From contig NZ_LT669940.1 of the NCBI RefSeq assembly GCF_900128505.1, positions 1,336,883-1,400,882 on the forward strand: 64,000 bases of DNA. The letters are read 5' to 3'. A model generated the notes under the pieces. It made no database searches. It saw only the letters and a list, made by a program, of their open reading frames with translations, and was not told the DNA's origin. The position numbers and the translations under genes are program-made. This document shows, piece after piece, positions 17,137 through 29,592 of this stretch; positions within the stretch are counted from its first letter, which is position 1; each line of letters starts with the position of its first letter. Origin of the DNA: Parabacteroides timonensis (lineage in GTDB: Bacteria > Bacteroidota > Bacteroidia > Bacteroidales > Tannerellaceae).

Positions 17137-17856
17137 TTACTTAGCTAACGTTTCGTTGATAGAATCAAGGATTTTCTTTGAATTAGCATCGGCTGCATTG
17201 ACTGCTAATGCTTGTTCCAGATATTCTTTAGCCTTTTTCATCTGTACGTCTGCTTTGTCCTTTTCTGCTTCGTATTTAGCAGGATCGGTAGCTGCTGCCA
17301 GGATCTTTGCTCCTTCGTTGTAGTACATAGCTCCTAAGCTATAAAGAGCGTTTCCTTTATATTTTGCATTGCTGACGATCAAAACGTCTTTAAACAGTTC
17401 TTCTGCATCGGCAATCTTACCGGCTTTCTGTGCAGCCTGTGCTTGCTTCATGCAATATCCATAAAGTAATTTTTCCAGATTTTCGTCACCCGGTTTTACT
17501 TTCAGACCAGCTTCTACTGTAGCAGTAAATTCAGCCGGTTTGTTCAGGTTACGTAATGACATTGCTTTACCTGTATAGGCATCGTCAACGTTTTTATTCT
17601 TCTGGATGGCCAGGTCGTAATATTTTACGGCATCTTCATATTTCTTGGCCTGGAAAGCAGCAAAACCGCAATTGAAAACGCGGTCGGCATCTTCGTTGTT
17701 CGTTTGTTTAAGGAACGCGTCGTACTTTGTAAAAGCTTCTGCATAGTTTTTCGCTTTTAAAGCTGCATCACCTTCATCACGCAGTTTATCAGCATCTTGA
17801 GCAAATAAATTTCCAATACTTAGGCAAAAAGCCAATAACAAAACAATTTTCTTCAT
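17137..17856 (-). CDS. Secreted tetratricopeptide repeat protein
   Basis: 239 residues with signal peptide MKKIVLLLAFCLSIGNLFAQ. At least four TPR-like helical pairs follow: LRDEGDAALKAKNYAEAFTK, FNCGFAAFQAKKYEDAVKYY, AYTGKAMSLRNLNKPAEF, and a later ALYSLGAMYYNEG unit, ending in a helical tail (AKEYLEQALAVNAADANSKK). TPRs mediate protein contacts, and a periplasmic scaffold role is inferred; no partner is indicated. It is monocistronic between two hairpins. Short TPR proteins of this type are common in Bacteroidales and mostly uncharacterised. Confidence 0.85.
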   Translation of the reverse strand: MKKIVLLLAFCLSIGNLFAQDADKLRDEGDAALKAKNYAEAFTKYDAFLKQTNNEDADRVFNCGFAAFQAKKYEDAVKYYDLAIQKNKNVDDAYTGKAMSLRNLNKPAEFTATVEAGLKVKPGDENLEKLLYGYCMKQAQAAQKAGKIADAEELFKDVLIVSNAKYKGNALYSLGAMYYNEGAKILAAATDPAKYEAEKDKADVQMKKAKEYLEQALAVNAADANSKKILDSINETLAK

Positions 17857-17984
17857 GGTTGTTAAACGATTTAAATTTAATTATAAGATGCGCTAAGTTA
17901 ATAACCATGCTATAAGTATCAAAGGAATTTTACATTTTTTTTGAATTATAAGGGAAAGAGAAATCTTTCGTTTGCGGAGAAAAC

Positions 17985-18029
17985 GCAGATTATACGAGCC
18001 TTGTAAGTGAAGGATTTCGTATAATCTGC
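17985..18029 (-). terminator. Hairpin downstream of ald
   Basis: A 13-bp perfect inverted repeat (GCAGATTATACGA at 17985-17997 and its complement at 18017-18029), 12 bp beyond the ald stop on the minus strand. There is no long T-run. Confidence 0.6.
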
Positions 18030-18041
18030 CTATTTGTTTTA

Positions 18042-19148
18042 CTATAATACAGCCGGATAGCAAGGTAATCCGAAAGCTTCGGCAACAGCCGGATAGACGA
18101 TTTGGCCTTCGACAATATTCAACCCGAGGAACAGGCTTTTATCTTCTTTACAAGCCGCTTTCCATCCTTTGTCCGCCAGTTTCAGGACATAGGGCAGCGT
18201 GGCATTCGTAAGTGCCAGGGTAGAAGTCTGCGGAACAGCTCCCGGGATGTTGGCAACACAATAATGAACGATGTTGTCGACAGTGTAAACCGGATCGGCA
18301 TGTGTAGTCGGGTGTGAAGTCTCGAAGCAACCGCCCTGGTCGATCGCTACATCTGCCAGTACACTGCCCGGCTTCATCAGTTTCAACATATCTTTGGTGA
18401 CCAGGTGGGGAGCTTTGGCTCCGGGGATCAATACGGCACCAACCACCAGGTCGGTGACCGGGAGTTCCGTCTCTATATTATGTGTGGAAGAATAGAGTGT
18501 CTTTACATTTGCCGGCATCACCTCGTTCAGGTAGCGCAGGCGTGGGAGGGATATATCCGCTATCGTGACATCCGCACCCATTCCGGCGGCCATCAGTGCT
18601 GCGTTGTAGCCCACTATGCCGCCGCCCAGTACCAGTACGCGGGCAGGTTTCACTCCGGGAACGCCTCCTAAAAGGATACCTTTTCCTCCCTGGGGTTTTT
18701 CGAGGAAACGGGCACCTTCCTGTATCGACATGCGTCCGGCTACTTCACTCATAGGGATAAGCAACGGTAATGTTGCATCCGGATTTTCTACAGTTTCATA
18801 GGCCAGGCAGATCGAACCGCTGTCCATCATGGCGAGTGTCAGCTTTTCGTCCGAGGCAAAATGGAAATAAGTAAAGACCAGTTGTCCTTTCCGTACCAAT
18901 GGGTATTCTACGGCAATCGGCTCTTTTACCTTTACGATCATTTCAGCAATCTGATAGACGTCGTTGATAGACGGGAGGATCTGTGCTCCGGCCTGCTCAT
19001 AGGCCGCATCAGGAAAACCGCTGTTTTCACCCGCTGTATGCTGTACATAAACGGTGTGCCCTTTTTTTACCAACTCTTTAGCTCCGGCAGGCGTAAGTGC
19101 TACCCGGTTCTCATTGTTTTTGATTTCTTTGGGAATTCCGATGATCAT
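18042..19148 (-). CDS. ald: Alanine dehydrogenase
   Basis: 368 residues, standard length. It interconverts L-alanine and pyruvate plus ammonia with NAD(H), in the cytoplasm. The N-terminus MIIGIPKEIKNNENRVALTP, then YFHFASDEKLT (catalytic His region) and VLVLGGGIVGYNAALMAAGMGADVTI (Rossmann fold), are diagnostic. DVAIDQGGCFETSHPTTH and VANIPGAVPQTST carry the conserved catalytic Asp region. It is separated from the TPR gene by a hairpin and from glycerate kinase by 76 bp. Nitrogen or carbon balance is the likely role. Confidence 0.96.
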   Translation of the reverse strand: MIIGIPKEIKNNENRVALTPAGAKELVKKGHTVYVQHTAGENSGFPDAAYEQAGAQILPSINDVYQIAEMIVKVKEPIAVEYPLVRKGQLVFTYFHFASDEKLTLAMMDSGSICLAYETVENPDATLPLLIPMSEVAGRMSIQEGARFLEKPQGGKGILLGGVPGVKPARVLVLGGGIVGYNAALMAAGMGADVTIADISLPRLRYLNEVMPANVKTLYSSTHNIETELPVTDLVVGAVLIPGAKAPHLVTKDMLKLMKPGSVLADVAIDQGGCFETSHPTTHADPVYTVDNIVHYCVANIPGAVPQTSTLALTNATLPYVLKLADKGWKAACKEDKSLFLGLNIVEGQIVYPAVAEAFGLPCYPAVL

Positions 19149-19224
19149 AATGTTAGTCTTTAATAGTTATTATGCTGCAATGTACGGAAAAATCTGACTT
19201 TATGCTGCTAAAGAATGCTTTTTA

Positions 19225-20373
19225 TTACTTTTTGACAAAAGAAGTAAATGCGTAACAGATCTGTTCGATGGTTCGGCGGATATTTCGGTAGGCGTAGTCG
19301 GACTGCATCGCCTTTTCAAGGGAAATGGGAGCCGGATGTATAGGAAAGATGGCGGACAGGCCGGCTTCCCGTAATTCCTTGTCTGCCGTAATATCCAGTT
19401 GTCCGGTGATAGCGATCACGGGGATATGTTGCGAGGCAGCTGTACGGGCAATGCCGACAGGGACTTTACCGAATAAGGTCTGCCGGTCTATCTTTCCTTC
19501 GCCGGTGATCACCAGGTCCGCTCCACGGATAATCTCATTGAAATGGAGATAGTCCATAATAAGTTCGATGCCGGAAGATATATTGGCTTGTAGAAAAGCG
19601 ATGCATCCGCCTCCCATGCCACCGCCGGCTCCTGCTCCGGGCAGGCGGCCGATATCTTTCCCGGTCGTTTCGAGAATAAGACCGGCCAGGTGTTTCATCC
19701 CTTTGTCCAGTATCTCTATTTGTTCTTCATCGCCTCCTTTCTGCGAACCGAATATATGGGCAGCCCCCTGAGGGCCGTAAAAGGGATTAGTTACATCGGT
19801 CGCTATGTGGAAGGTGCAATCTTGCAATTCAGTCAGTTGATATTGTGTATCTATCGACCGGATGGCAGAAAGACTTTTTCCTCCTTTTTCCACTTCATTT
19901 CCGGTTTCGTCGGTAAATCGAACTCCCAATGCCTGCATCATACCTATTCCGGCATCGTTTGTGGCACTGCCGCCTACGCCGATAATGAAGTTACGGCAGC
20001 CTTGTTTGATCGCATCGGCTATCATTTCACCTGTTCCGAAGGTAGTTGTATGCATGACATTTCCCGGTTTCGGAGGGATCAGGGAGAGCCCGCTGGCAGC
20101 CGACATTTCGATGATTGCCGTCTGTCCGTCTCCTGTCATACCATAACTGGCACGGATCGGTTGCATCAAAGGATTGTGTACCGGTAGGGTTATTATTTTA
20201 CCCCGGGTGGCATCCACCAGTGCTTCAACGGTTCCTTCGCCACCATCGGCTATGGGTACTTTGATTACTTCACATCCGGGCAGTACATTTAATATCCCTT
20301 CTTCTACCGCCTCTGCGATAGAGGAGGAGGAGAGGCATCCTTTAAAAGAATCGACGGCGATAACTATTTTCAT
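19225..20373 (-). CDS. Glycerate kinase (GarK/GlxK family)
   Basis: 382 residues from ATG at 20371-20373 (MKIVIAVDSFKGCLSS). An in-frame start ten codons upstream lacks family support. It phosphorylates D-glycerate, feeding 2-phosphoglycerate (class II family) into glycolysis. Motifs: IIGVGGSATNDAGIGMMQALG, GRLPGAGAGGGMGGG, and DLVITGEGKIDRQTLFGKVP. Cytoplasmic. The secA terminator lies just upstream, so it is probably transcribed on its own; a near-consensus box (TATCTTTA, minus) sits about 20 bp upstream of the start. No glyoxylate or galactarate genes are adjacent to explain the glycerate source. Confidence 0.93.
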   Translation of the reverse strand: MKIVIAVDSFKGCLSSSSIAEAVEEGILNVLPGCEVIKVPIADGGEGTVEALVDATRGKIITLPVHNPLMQPIRASYGMTGDGQTAIIEMSAASGLSLIPPKPGNVMHTTTFGTGEMIADAIKQGCRNFIIGVGGSATNDAGIGMMQALGVRFTDETGNEVEKGGKSLSAIRSIDTQYQLTELQDCTFHIATDVTNPFYGPQGAAHIFGSQKGGDEEQIEILDKGMKHLAGLILETTGKDIGRLPGAGAGGGMGGGCIAFLQANISSGIELIMDYLHFNEIIRGADLVITGEGKIDRQTLFGKVPVGIARTAASQHIPVIAITGQLDITADKELREAGLSAIFPIHPAPISLEKAMQSDYAYRNIRRTIEQICYAFTSFVKK

Positions 20374-20401
20374 TTTCTGTTCGTTTGAGGGGTAAAGATA
20401 C

Positions 20402-20433
20402 AAAAAAGGGCAGCTTTTTTATGGCTGCCCTTT
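20402..20433 (-). terminator. Terminator of secA
   Basis: A 10-bp stem AAAGGGCAGC / GCTGCCCTTT around a 9-nt loop, followed on the minus strand by a T-run. It lies 25 bp past the secA stop. Confidence 0.85.
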
Positions 20434-20457
20434 CCTTATCTGTTATCCTGTCAGGTG

Positions 20458-23829
<3,372 letters not shown>

Positions 23830-23940
23830 GATGTATATTAATTTATTTTATTTCGTAAAGTGTTTATTTGTTGACGATCGGGTTTCGTTGATCACCGGAA
23901 TGATATAGTTCTATCAAATTCCATGCCAAACTAAAATCTG

Positions 23941-25542
23941 TCATTTCTTGGTTGTCAACTCCCAAAGAGGCAGACTCTGGGATGCATTCGGTGGCCGTAT
24001 CCTCAGCACATGGGTTACCGTAGGGGCTACCTCTGTGGCTTTCACTTCACGGTATATATGTTCCGGTTTGAGACCGTTACCCATAAATACCAATGGGGTA
24101 ATTACTGCGTTATTACGAATTATTTTAACTTTTTCTTTCGGATTGTCGTTGTTGATGATCCAGCCAGGCTGCAATTCGATGATCAGGTCGCCGCGTTTCA
24201 GGTGGTGGGTTCCCTGACGGAACTTGGCAGTCCCTTCGTTCCATTCGCCGGTACGCAGGGCATTGTCGGTGGTAACATGCTGTACACCACTGAACTCCAT
24301 CAAGAATTCGGCCGCCTTATCCTGTATGGTCGACAAGTCGAGTTTAGCATCTTCAATGGCTTTGCGGTTCAGATATATTTGGTTGTTGTAGAACCCTTTC
24401 ACCCAACTACTTTGCTGTCCGTACATGGCCATCAGATACATGTTCAACAAGGCTACGCAACGTTTCGGATGGAACTCACCGCCATTGATAAGCAAACCGT
24501 CGGCATATTCCTCTTCACTTGTATAATAACCGGAACCTGTAAATACGACCAGTGTATTGGCCAGGCCTATCTTTTTATCGATGGCGTCGAGCAACTGTTC
24601 CAGGTCTTTATCCAGTTGATAGTAAGTGTCCTGTATTTCACGGGTATAGTCCTTACTCATCGTTCCTTTATAGTTACCGGCATAGTAGGTGACTGACAGC
24701 ATGTCCGGACAACTTCGCGTACCGAACGCACCATATTCAAGGAACTGCAAGGCTAACCTGTTTATCTCTTTATTAATGAAAGGCGTTGTTTTCAGCTTCG
24801 GGAAACAGTCTTGCGTCTTTTCATTAAAGGTATATTTAAAAGGAATTTCGTCGAGCACGTAAGGGAAAGCATTATACTTTTCCATAGGGAGGGCCGGAGT
24901 CCAGATCATCTTATCCAGACGTGCCGATAACGATTCTGTTCCGTTGTTGTAACGGTCTACATACCAGGGAATACCTTTATAATAAGTAGTCGTTGCCCAT
25001 TTCCCGTTCAGATCGTCCATCCAGAAAGCACCGTTTGCTGCATGGCCGGCCGAAAGGATTGCACTTTCTGCGTCCGGGGCAATGGAGTAGACATCGCTTC
25101 TGCCTTTGGAGGCTATTTTCAGTTCGTCCCCGATCGTGGAGCTGAACATCTTTTTAGGAGAGTAATTCTCGCGGGTATAGTTTCCCAGATAATCGGCATC
25201 GTAAAGGATGGAAACTTCTTTGTCCTTATCGAAATCGTAGTATTTGCCTCCGCTGATACCGCTAAAGCAAGGGTTACTTCCGGTGAATAGGGTGGCAAAA
25301 GCGCTCGCCTGGTCGATATTGGAGAATTCGAATTTGATATTGTTGTATACCAGACCTTCGTTCATCAACCGTTTGAAACCACGTTCGCCGAATGTGTTGT
25401 AAAAATATTCTACATAATCGCCCCTCAGTTGATCGACGGTAATGCAAACCACCAGCTTGGGGGTACGTTGTTGTGCCTCCAGGTTAGTGACTACCAGGAT
25501 CGCGATAAGCGACGTTATTATTTTTCTCATTCGATTGTCCAT
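23941..25542 (-). CDS. Alkaline-phosphatase-fold protein lacking catalytic residues
   Basis: 533 residues from ATG 25542, 4 bp after the upstream stop; ATG 25530 is an alternative. A signal peptide (MRKIITSLIAILVVTNLEAQ) precedes an alkaline phosphatase/NPP fold starting PKLVVCITVDQLRGDYVEYF, which keeps the first metal Asp. Other catalytic landmarks are replaced. The nucleophile block (Thr-x-x-GH...IYTG in PafA-like enzymes) reads IDQASAFATLFTG, GNxWYD reads GGKYYD, the D-x-x-GH metal block reads NYKGTMSKDY, and the ADHG block reads TGSGYYTSEE. The frame is intact, so it looks like a maintained pseudoenzyme, possibly a binding or assembly protein. It is probably co-transcribed with the DUF4105 gene. 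Confidence 0.8.
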   Translation of the reverse strand: MDNRMRKIITSLIAILVVTNLEAQQRTPKLVVCITVDQLRGDYVEYFYNTFGERGFKRLMNEGLVYNNIKFEFSNIDQASAFATLFTGSNPCFSGISGGKYYDFDKDKEVSILYDADYLGNYTRENYSPKKMFSSTIGDELKIASKGRSDVYSIAPDAESAILSAGHAANGAFWMDDLNGKWATTTYYKGIPWYVDRYNNGTESLSARLDKMIWTPALPMEKYNAFPYVLDEIPFKYTFNEKTQDCFPKLKTTPFINKEINRLALQFLEYGAFGTRSCPDMLSVTYYAGNYKGTMSKDYTREIQDTYYQLDKDLEQLLDAIDKKIGLANTLVVFTGSGYYTSEEEYADGLLINGGEFHPKRCVALLNMYLMAMYGQQSSWVKGFYNNQIYLNRKAIEDAKLDLSTIQDKAAEFLMEFSGVQHVTTDNALRTGEWNEGTAKFRQGTHHLKRGDLIIELQPGWIINNDNPKEKVKIIRNNAVITPLVFMGNGLKPEHIYREVKATEVAPTVTHVLRIRPPNASQSLPLWELTTKK

Positions 25543-25546
25543 ATCT

Positions 25547-26728
25547 TCAATTGTGCATCCGCCCTCTGTATATACCGAATCCGGAACGTAGCCAAAGGGT
25601 GGCGACAAGCGGAATAAAGGCTATATTTAAATGCTGTGGGATGAAATACCAACCCGCCAACAATAGCGTAAGCGCCGCAAAGTTAATAAAATGATAATAA
25701 TATGCAGCCTTTCTGAACTTTTTTACTGCAAACAAAATAACAGCAACCAGGTCGAATGGTTGCAACCATACGATCGACCAGTTAGGCCAGATGCAGGGAT
25801 GAGTCGATATAAAGCAGAGGAAAAACAACACCGTACCTGCCACACCTGCAAGGAGAAAGAGGGTACAATCCACCAAGCGGAAATATGTTTTTTTCTTCCA
25901 TTCGATATAGGTTGTAAACAGTACCAGCAGGAAAATAAGTATGCTGCAAAACATAGGAGTGAACCACTCTTTATTCCCCTGATCACCGTCTGTCACCTCT
26001 TCTGTAATGCGTGTAGTTGATTTTACGAGCTTCCTTTCGCTCCCGTCGGGGTTGACGATCGTTGCCTTTTCGAATTCGTCTTTCAGATATACAGGCAAGA
26101 ACATCATTTCGTGTGGAGTGGCTACCCGGTCTGTCGGGCTTCCGAGTGCCAGGTCGCATCCGAAAGTAAGCCATGGATTGCTACGCGTACAATAATTAAT
26201 AAGGTCGCGGAATGTCTGCGGCTTGGGAGGATCGTTATATTTGACTTCCCCATTAACCTGTTCTTCTACGATTGCAACCGGCCGAGTGGCGCAGTTATCG
26301 AAAAAGAAATTGTACCGGTAAACGGCATTCTCAGGCTGTGCGTTGGTGATCAGCGCATTCCATATTTTATCGATCTCTTCCGGGGTGAGGTTCAGAACCT
26401 GCTCGGTTACTTCGCTTCCCCGCATCTGATATTCTATTATATAATGTGAGAAATTGTATGCAGCCAGCTTGTAATCTGTTTCCCCTTTCGTGAAACGATA
26501 GACGAAGTTGGGTTTTGAGAAGTCGAAAATACCATAGTTGAATACAACATCTAGCTTATGCAAAGTATCTATAACCCGTATGGCTGTATGTCCATATAAA
26601 GTATATACTTCATCATTGGATGGAGCTGCCGTCAATATGCTGATCTGCGCTTCATCACTTAATCTGTTTTGTGCTTTTGCCGGGATCAGCAAAAGGAACA
26701 GGAAAAGCAGAAGCAAACTTTTTTTCAT
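25547..26728 (-). CDS. DUF4105 (Lnb N-terminal periplasmic) membrane protein
   Basis: 393 residues. The signal peptide (MKKSLLLLFLFLLLIPAKAQ) is followed by a DUF4105 domain (about 22-190) with its hallmark LYGHTAIRV and YRYNFFFDNCATRP blocks, where the His and Cys have the pattern of a papain/NlpC-like catalytic pair. From about 250 there are four to five membrane helices (SILIFLLVLFTTYI, LFLLAGVAGTVLFFLCF and others). The periplasmic domain may be a cysteine hydrolase; this is inference from the conserved pair. It lies 4 bp upstream of the degenerate phosphatase, suggesting one transcript and perhaps a joint envelope role. Confidence 0.88.
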   Translation of the reverse strand: MKKSLLLLFLFLLLIPAKAQNRLSDEAQISILTAAPSNDEVYTLYGHTAIRVIDTLHKLDVVFNYGIFDFSKPNFVYRFTKGETDYKLAAYNFSHYIIEYQMRGSEVTEQVLNLTPEEIDKIWNALITNAQPENAVYRYNFFFDNCATRPVAIVEEQVNGEVKYNDPPKPQTFRDLINYCTRSNPWLTFGCDLALGSPTDRVATPHEMMFLPVYLKDEFEKATIVNPDGSERKLVKSTTRITEEVTDGDQGNKEWFTPMFCSILIFLLVLFTTYIEWKKKTYFRLVDCTLFLLAGVAGTVLFFLCFISTHPCIWPNWSIVWLQPFDLVAVILFAVKKFRKAAYYYHFINFAALTLLLAGWYFIPQHLNIAFIPLVATLWLRSGFGIYRGRMHN

Positions 26729-26748
26729 ACGATATTTGTTTTACCGTA

Positions 26749-26756
26749 CAAAGGTA
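26749..26756 (-). promoter_or_regulatory. Promoter -7 box for the DUF4105 operon
   Basis: TACCTTTG on the minus strand, a full TAnnTTTG match 20 bp upstream of the start at 26728. Confidence 0.5.
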
Positions 26757-26865
26757 GAGCTATTTTTTTAATTGACAATTGGTAACGGTCAATTGACGGT
26801 TATTTCATTACAGGTTATATTATATGCTGTACGAAATCTCCGCCAATTATCTTTTTTCTGCCTAT

Positions 26866-27108
26866 CTAAGATCTTTTGAATAGCGAAACGATCCATAATA
26901 AAACGATTGCACCGATTGTAGACATGACCAGACTGCCGATCACTCCGTTTACACTGAGTCCGAGCAGGCCGAATATCCATCCGCCTAATACACCGCCTAT
27001 AATACCTACTATCAGGTTTACTATCAACCCGAATCCACTCCCTTTTAATATCTTCCCGGCCAGGAAACCAGCCAGGATACCGATAATAATCGAACCTATA
27101 ATTCCCAT
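26866..27108 (-). CDS. GlsB/YeaQ/YmgE family membrane protein
   Basis: 80 residues from ATG 27108; the frame extends upstream but the family begins MGIIGSIIIGILAGFLAGKIL. It has three glycine-rich membrane helices (about 2-20, 27-48 and 55-77) with the signature LIVNLIVGIIGGVLGGWIFGLLG, once named transglycosylase-associated. It is an inner-membrane protein, stress-induced in other bacteria, with no enzymatic activity demonstrated that I know of. It stands alone, divergent from coaX. Confidence 0.9.
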   Translation of the reverse strand: MGIIGSIIIGILAGFLAGKILKGSGFGLIVNLIVGIIGGVLGGWIFGLLGLSVNGVIGSLVMSTIGAIVLLWIVSLFKRS

Positions 27109-27248
27109 ACTTTTTATTTTATTAGTTTTGTAAATAGAACAAGCGAGCGGCAGGCTTTGTTTTCCCATCTCCTGTAGATATTAAAAGAGCCATCGTAAGC
27201 ACGAAGCGGACTGTTTGGAATGAAAATCTGCCCGGGTGCGGATGTTTT

Positions 27249-27336
27249 CTTTGTTCGACCTGTGTCGAACAACTGTCTGACTCGGCTCGAACAGCTGTCC
27301 CACAAGTGTCAGACAGCTGTCCGACCTTTGTCGAAC
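27249..27336. repeat. Tandem 11-bp/22-bp repeat island (TGTCnnAC)
   Basis: Eight successive 11-bp units with no phase slip: CTTTGTTCGAC, CTGTGTCGAAC, AACTGTCTGAC, TCGGCTCGAAC, AGCTGTCCCAC, AAGTGTCAGAC, AGCTGTCCGAC, CTTTGTCGAAC. Every unit ends in AC and most carry TGTC at positions 4-7. Read as four 22-bp units, adjacent ones match at up to 16 of 22 positions. GTTCGAC/GTCGAAC and GTCTGAC/GTCAGAC form inverted pairs. It lies in the divergent gap between the GlsB-type gene and coaX. The rest of 27109-27559 shows no gene. Confidence 0.85.
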
Positions 27337-27559
27337 GAATATTTCTCCACGAGGTAGGATATATTTCTTCACCGGCTGGTCGGGATAGGATGTGGGAAGT
27401 TCGGGTTTTGATCGGGTAGAGTATTTTCGGGATTGTACTCTTTTTTTTAGTTTATCTTTATTGAAAAAGGCGGACTCTCAAAGAAATTTAGCAGGTTATC
27501 CTCCGGTTATGCATGTTATTTCGTCAATTTTGTTTTTCTTTGCGGAAAATTTCAGTCAC

Positions 27560-28288
27560 GTGAATTTAATTATAGAACAAGGAAACACCTCTTCAAAAGT
27601 TGCGGTATACAACGGATGGCATATGGAAGCCTCCTTTGTGTACAAGAAATTCGATGTTGATGAATTGGAGTCTCTCTTTGGGAAATACGATTTTAAACAT
27701 GGAATATTGTCGACTGTTATAGGCAAAAATGAAGAGCTGAACGATTACCTCCGGGGAAAACTTCAGCGCTTTATCTTTCTGGATGAAACAGTAAGGTTGC
27801 CTATTACGGTTCAATATGAAACGCCCGAAACATTGGGGAAAGACCGGTTGGCTGCGGCTGTCGGGGCTAATTACCTGGAACCGGGAAAAGACCTGCTGGT
27901 CATCGACGCTGGCACAGCAATTACTTATGAATTGATTGAAGCTTCAGGCACTTTTCTTGGGGGGAATATCTCTCCGGGAATGACTACCCGTTTCAGAGCT
28001 TTGAACTTTTATACAAAAAAACTACCTTTGGTGACGGAACAGGAGGAGATCCCCCTTATGGGCACCAGTACTGAGAGTGCTATTCAGGCAGGAGTAGTAA
28101 ATGGTATTGTTTACGAGATGGATGGATACATCGAGATGTTACGGATAAAATATCCTAACCTTTTGGTTTTTTTAACAGGCGGTCATTCGTTTTATTTTGA
28201 AAGACGGCTAAAAAACTCCATCTTTGCAGACATTAATTTAGTGTTGACAGGATTAAACAGAATCTTAGAGTATAATGTTGAAGATTAA
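27560..28288 (+). CDS. coaX: Type III pantothenate kinase
   Basis: 242 residues from GTG 27560 (read Met-NLIIEQGNTSSKVAV), which fits the family length of about 240-260. The frame is open to 27392, but that part lacks family similarity. It catalyses the ATP-dependent first step of CoA synthesis. The ASKHA-fold phosphate loop EQGNTSSK, VIDAGTAITYELI (catalytic Asp region), and GNISPGMTTRFRALNFYT are conserved. Type III enzymes lack feedback inhibition by CoA. A TTCTTTG box about 20 bp upstream implies a very short leader. The stop overlaps the following barrel gene by 14 bp, so the two are probably co-transcribed. Confidence 0.88.
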   Translation: MNLIIEQGNTSSKVAVYNGWHMEASFVYKKFDVDELESLFGKYDFKHGILSTVIGKNEELNDYLRGKLQRFIFLDETVRLPITVQYETPETLGKDRLAAAVGANYLEPGKDLLVIDAGTAITYELIEASGTFLGGNISPGMTTRFRALNFYTKKLPLVTEQEEIPLMGTSTESAIQAGVVNGIVYEMDGYIEMLRIKYPNLLVFLTGGHSFYFERRLKNSIFADINLVLTGLNRILEYNVED

Positions 28289-29561
28289 TAAGCTACTAAT
28301 AGCAAGCATTCTTATATTTACGCAGTTGTCGCTAGCGGCACAAAATAACACTAACTCGCCCTATACCCGGTTTGGGTATGGTGAATTAGCTGATCGTTCA
28401 TTCGGAGCCGGACGGGCAATGGGGGGCGTTGGTGTCGGACTGAGATCGCCGAAACAGATAAACCCAATGAACCCGGCGTCTTATAGCTGTATGGATTCGT
28501 TGACATTTCTGTTTGATTTTGGAGCTTCTGGACAACTTTCATGGTTCGATGACGGAATCAATAAGCAAAATAATGTGAATGGAAATGTAGAGTATATCGC
28601 TTTGCAGTTTCCAATACATAAACGTTTAGCCATGAGTGTCGGGCTTTTACCTTATTCGTATGTAGGGTATAGTTTCGGTGCACAAAGAACGAATGAGGCC
28701 AATCTGAATTATGTGGAAACATATAATGGTTCCGGCGGATTAAACGATTTGTATGTAGGATTGTCTATAGATATATGGAAGAAGCGTCTTTCAGTAGGAG
28801 CAAATTTCGGATACTTTTTTGGCAATATTAAGCACGAACAGTATTCTATTGTAGGTACAGGTAATACATACAATGCGAATCGGAGTCAGAATCTGGAAGT
28901 GCGGGATTTGAAAATGGATTTCGGAGTGCAGTATACACACCCGATCAGTAAAACTGAAGAGGTAACTCTGGGTTTGACATTTTCACCGAAAAAACGGTTG
29001 CATTCAACGTATACCAATACGTCTGTAAAGTATACCGATAATGGAGCTTCGGAGGTTATCAGTTCCGATACGCTGAAAAACCAGGCTTATGATATTCCGA
29101 ATTCATTCGGTTTTGGTGCCTCTTACGTAAAAAAGGATAAATTGACATTGGCTGCGGATGTATTGTACGAAACATGGGGTAAGGCTCATTTCTACAGTTC
29201 GGATAATAACTTTAAGAATCGTGTACGTGTAGCTGCCGGTGGTGAGTTTATACCGAATGCTCAGAATCGTAATTTTTTCAGCCGGGTAAGATATCGTGCA
29301 GGTGCCCATTACAGCAATTCTTATCTGATGATAAATAATGAAAATGAAGATCCTGCCTATAAAGGTAACGGGTATAATGAGTATGGAGTAAGCGTTGGTA
29401 TGGGATTGCCGTTGATTGATAACCGTTCTCTGATAAATGTGTCTTTTGAATACACAAAGATTAAGCCTGGAGGTGTGAACATGATTGACGAACAGTATTT
29501 CCGTTTTACTGTTAACTACACATTTAACGAAATGTGGTTCTGGAAGAAAAAAGTTGAATAA
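28275..29561 (+). CDS. Outer-membrane beta-barrel protein (FadL/PorV-like)
   Basis: 428 residues with signal peptide (MLKINKLLIASILIFTQLSLA). The mature start NNTNSPYTRFGYGELADRSF, followed by GRAMGGVGVGLRSP and NPASYSCMDSLTFLFDFG, is the pattern of a Bacteroidetes barrel group resembling FadL/PorV. The remainder alternates short beta strands and ends in an aromatic strand (YFRFTVNYTFNEMWFWKKK). The role is unproven. Linkage to coaX, a TPR protein and lptC suggests an envelope-assembly function. It starts within the last codons of coaX. Confidence 0.8.
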   Translation: MLKINKLLIASILIFTQLSLAAQNNTNSPYTRFGYGELADRSFGAGRAMGGVGVGLRSPKQINPMNPASYSCMDSLTFLFDFGASGQLSWFDDGINKQNNVNGNVEYIALQFPIHKRLAMSVGLLPYSYVGYSFGAQRTNEANLNYVETYNGSGGLNDLYVGLSIDIWKKRLSVGANFGYFFGNIKHEQYSIVGTGNTYNANRSQNLEVRDLKMDFGVQYTHPISKTEEVTLGLTFSPKKRLHSTYTNTSVKYTDNGASEVISSDTLKNQAYDIPNSFGFGASYVKKDKLTLAADVLYETWGKAHFYSSDNNFKNRVRVAAGGEFIPNAQNRNFFSRVRYRAGAHYSNSYLMINNENEDPAYKGNGYNEYGVSVGMGLPLIDNRSLINVSFEYTKIKPGGVNMIDEQYFRFTVNYTFNEMWFWKKKVE

Positions 29562-29592
29562 TTTAAATTGCTAACTTAAATTAAAAACAGAT

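Noticed and set aside
19690..20187. 165-codon open frame on the plus strand
   Set aside because: Antisense to the glycerate kinase, with no recognisable motif.
24010..24696. 228-codon open frame on the plus strand
   Set aside because: Antisense to the phosphatase-fold gene, no family resemblance, no promoter or ribosome-binding site.
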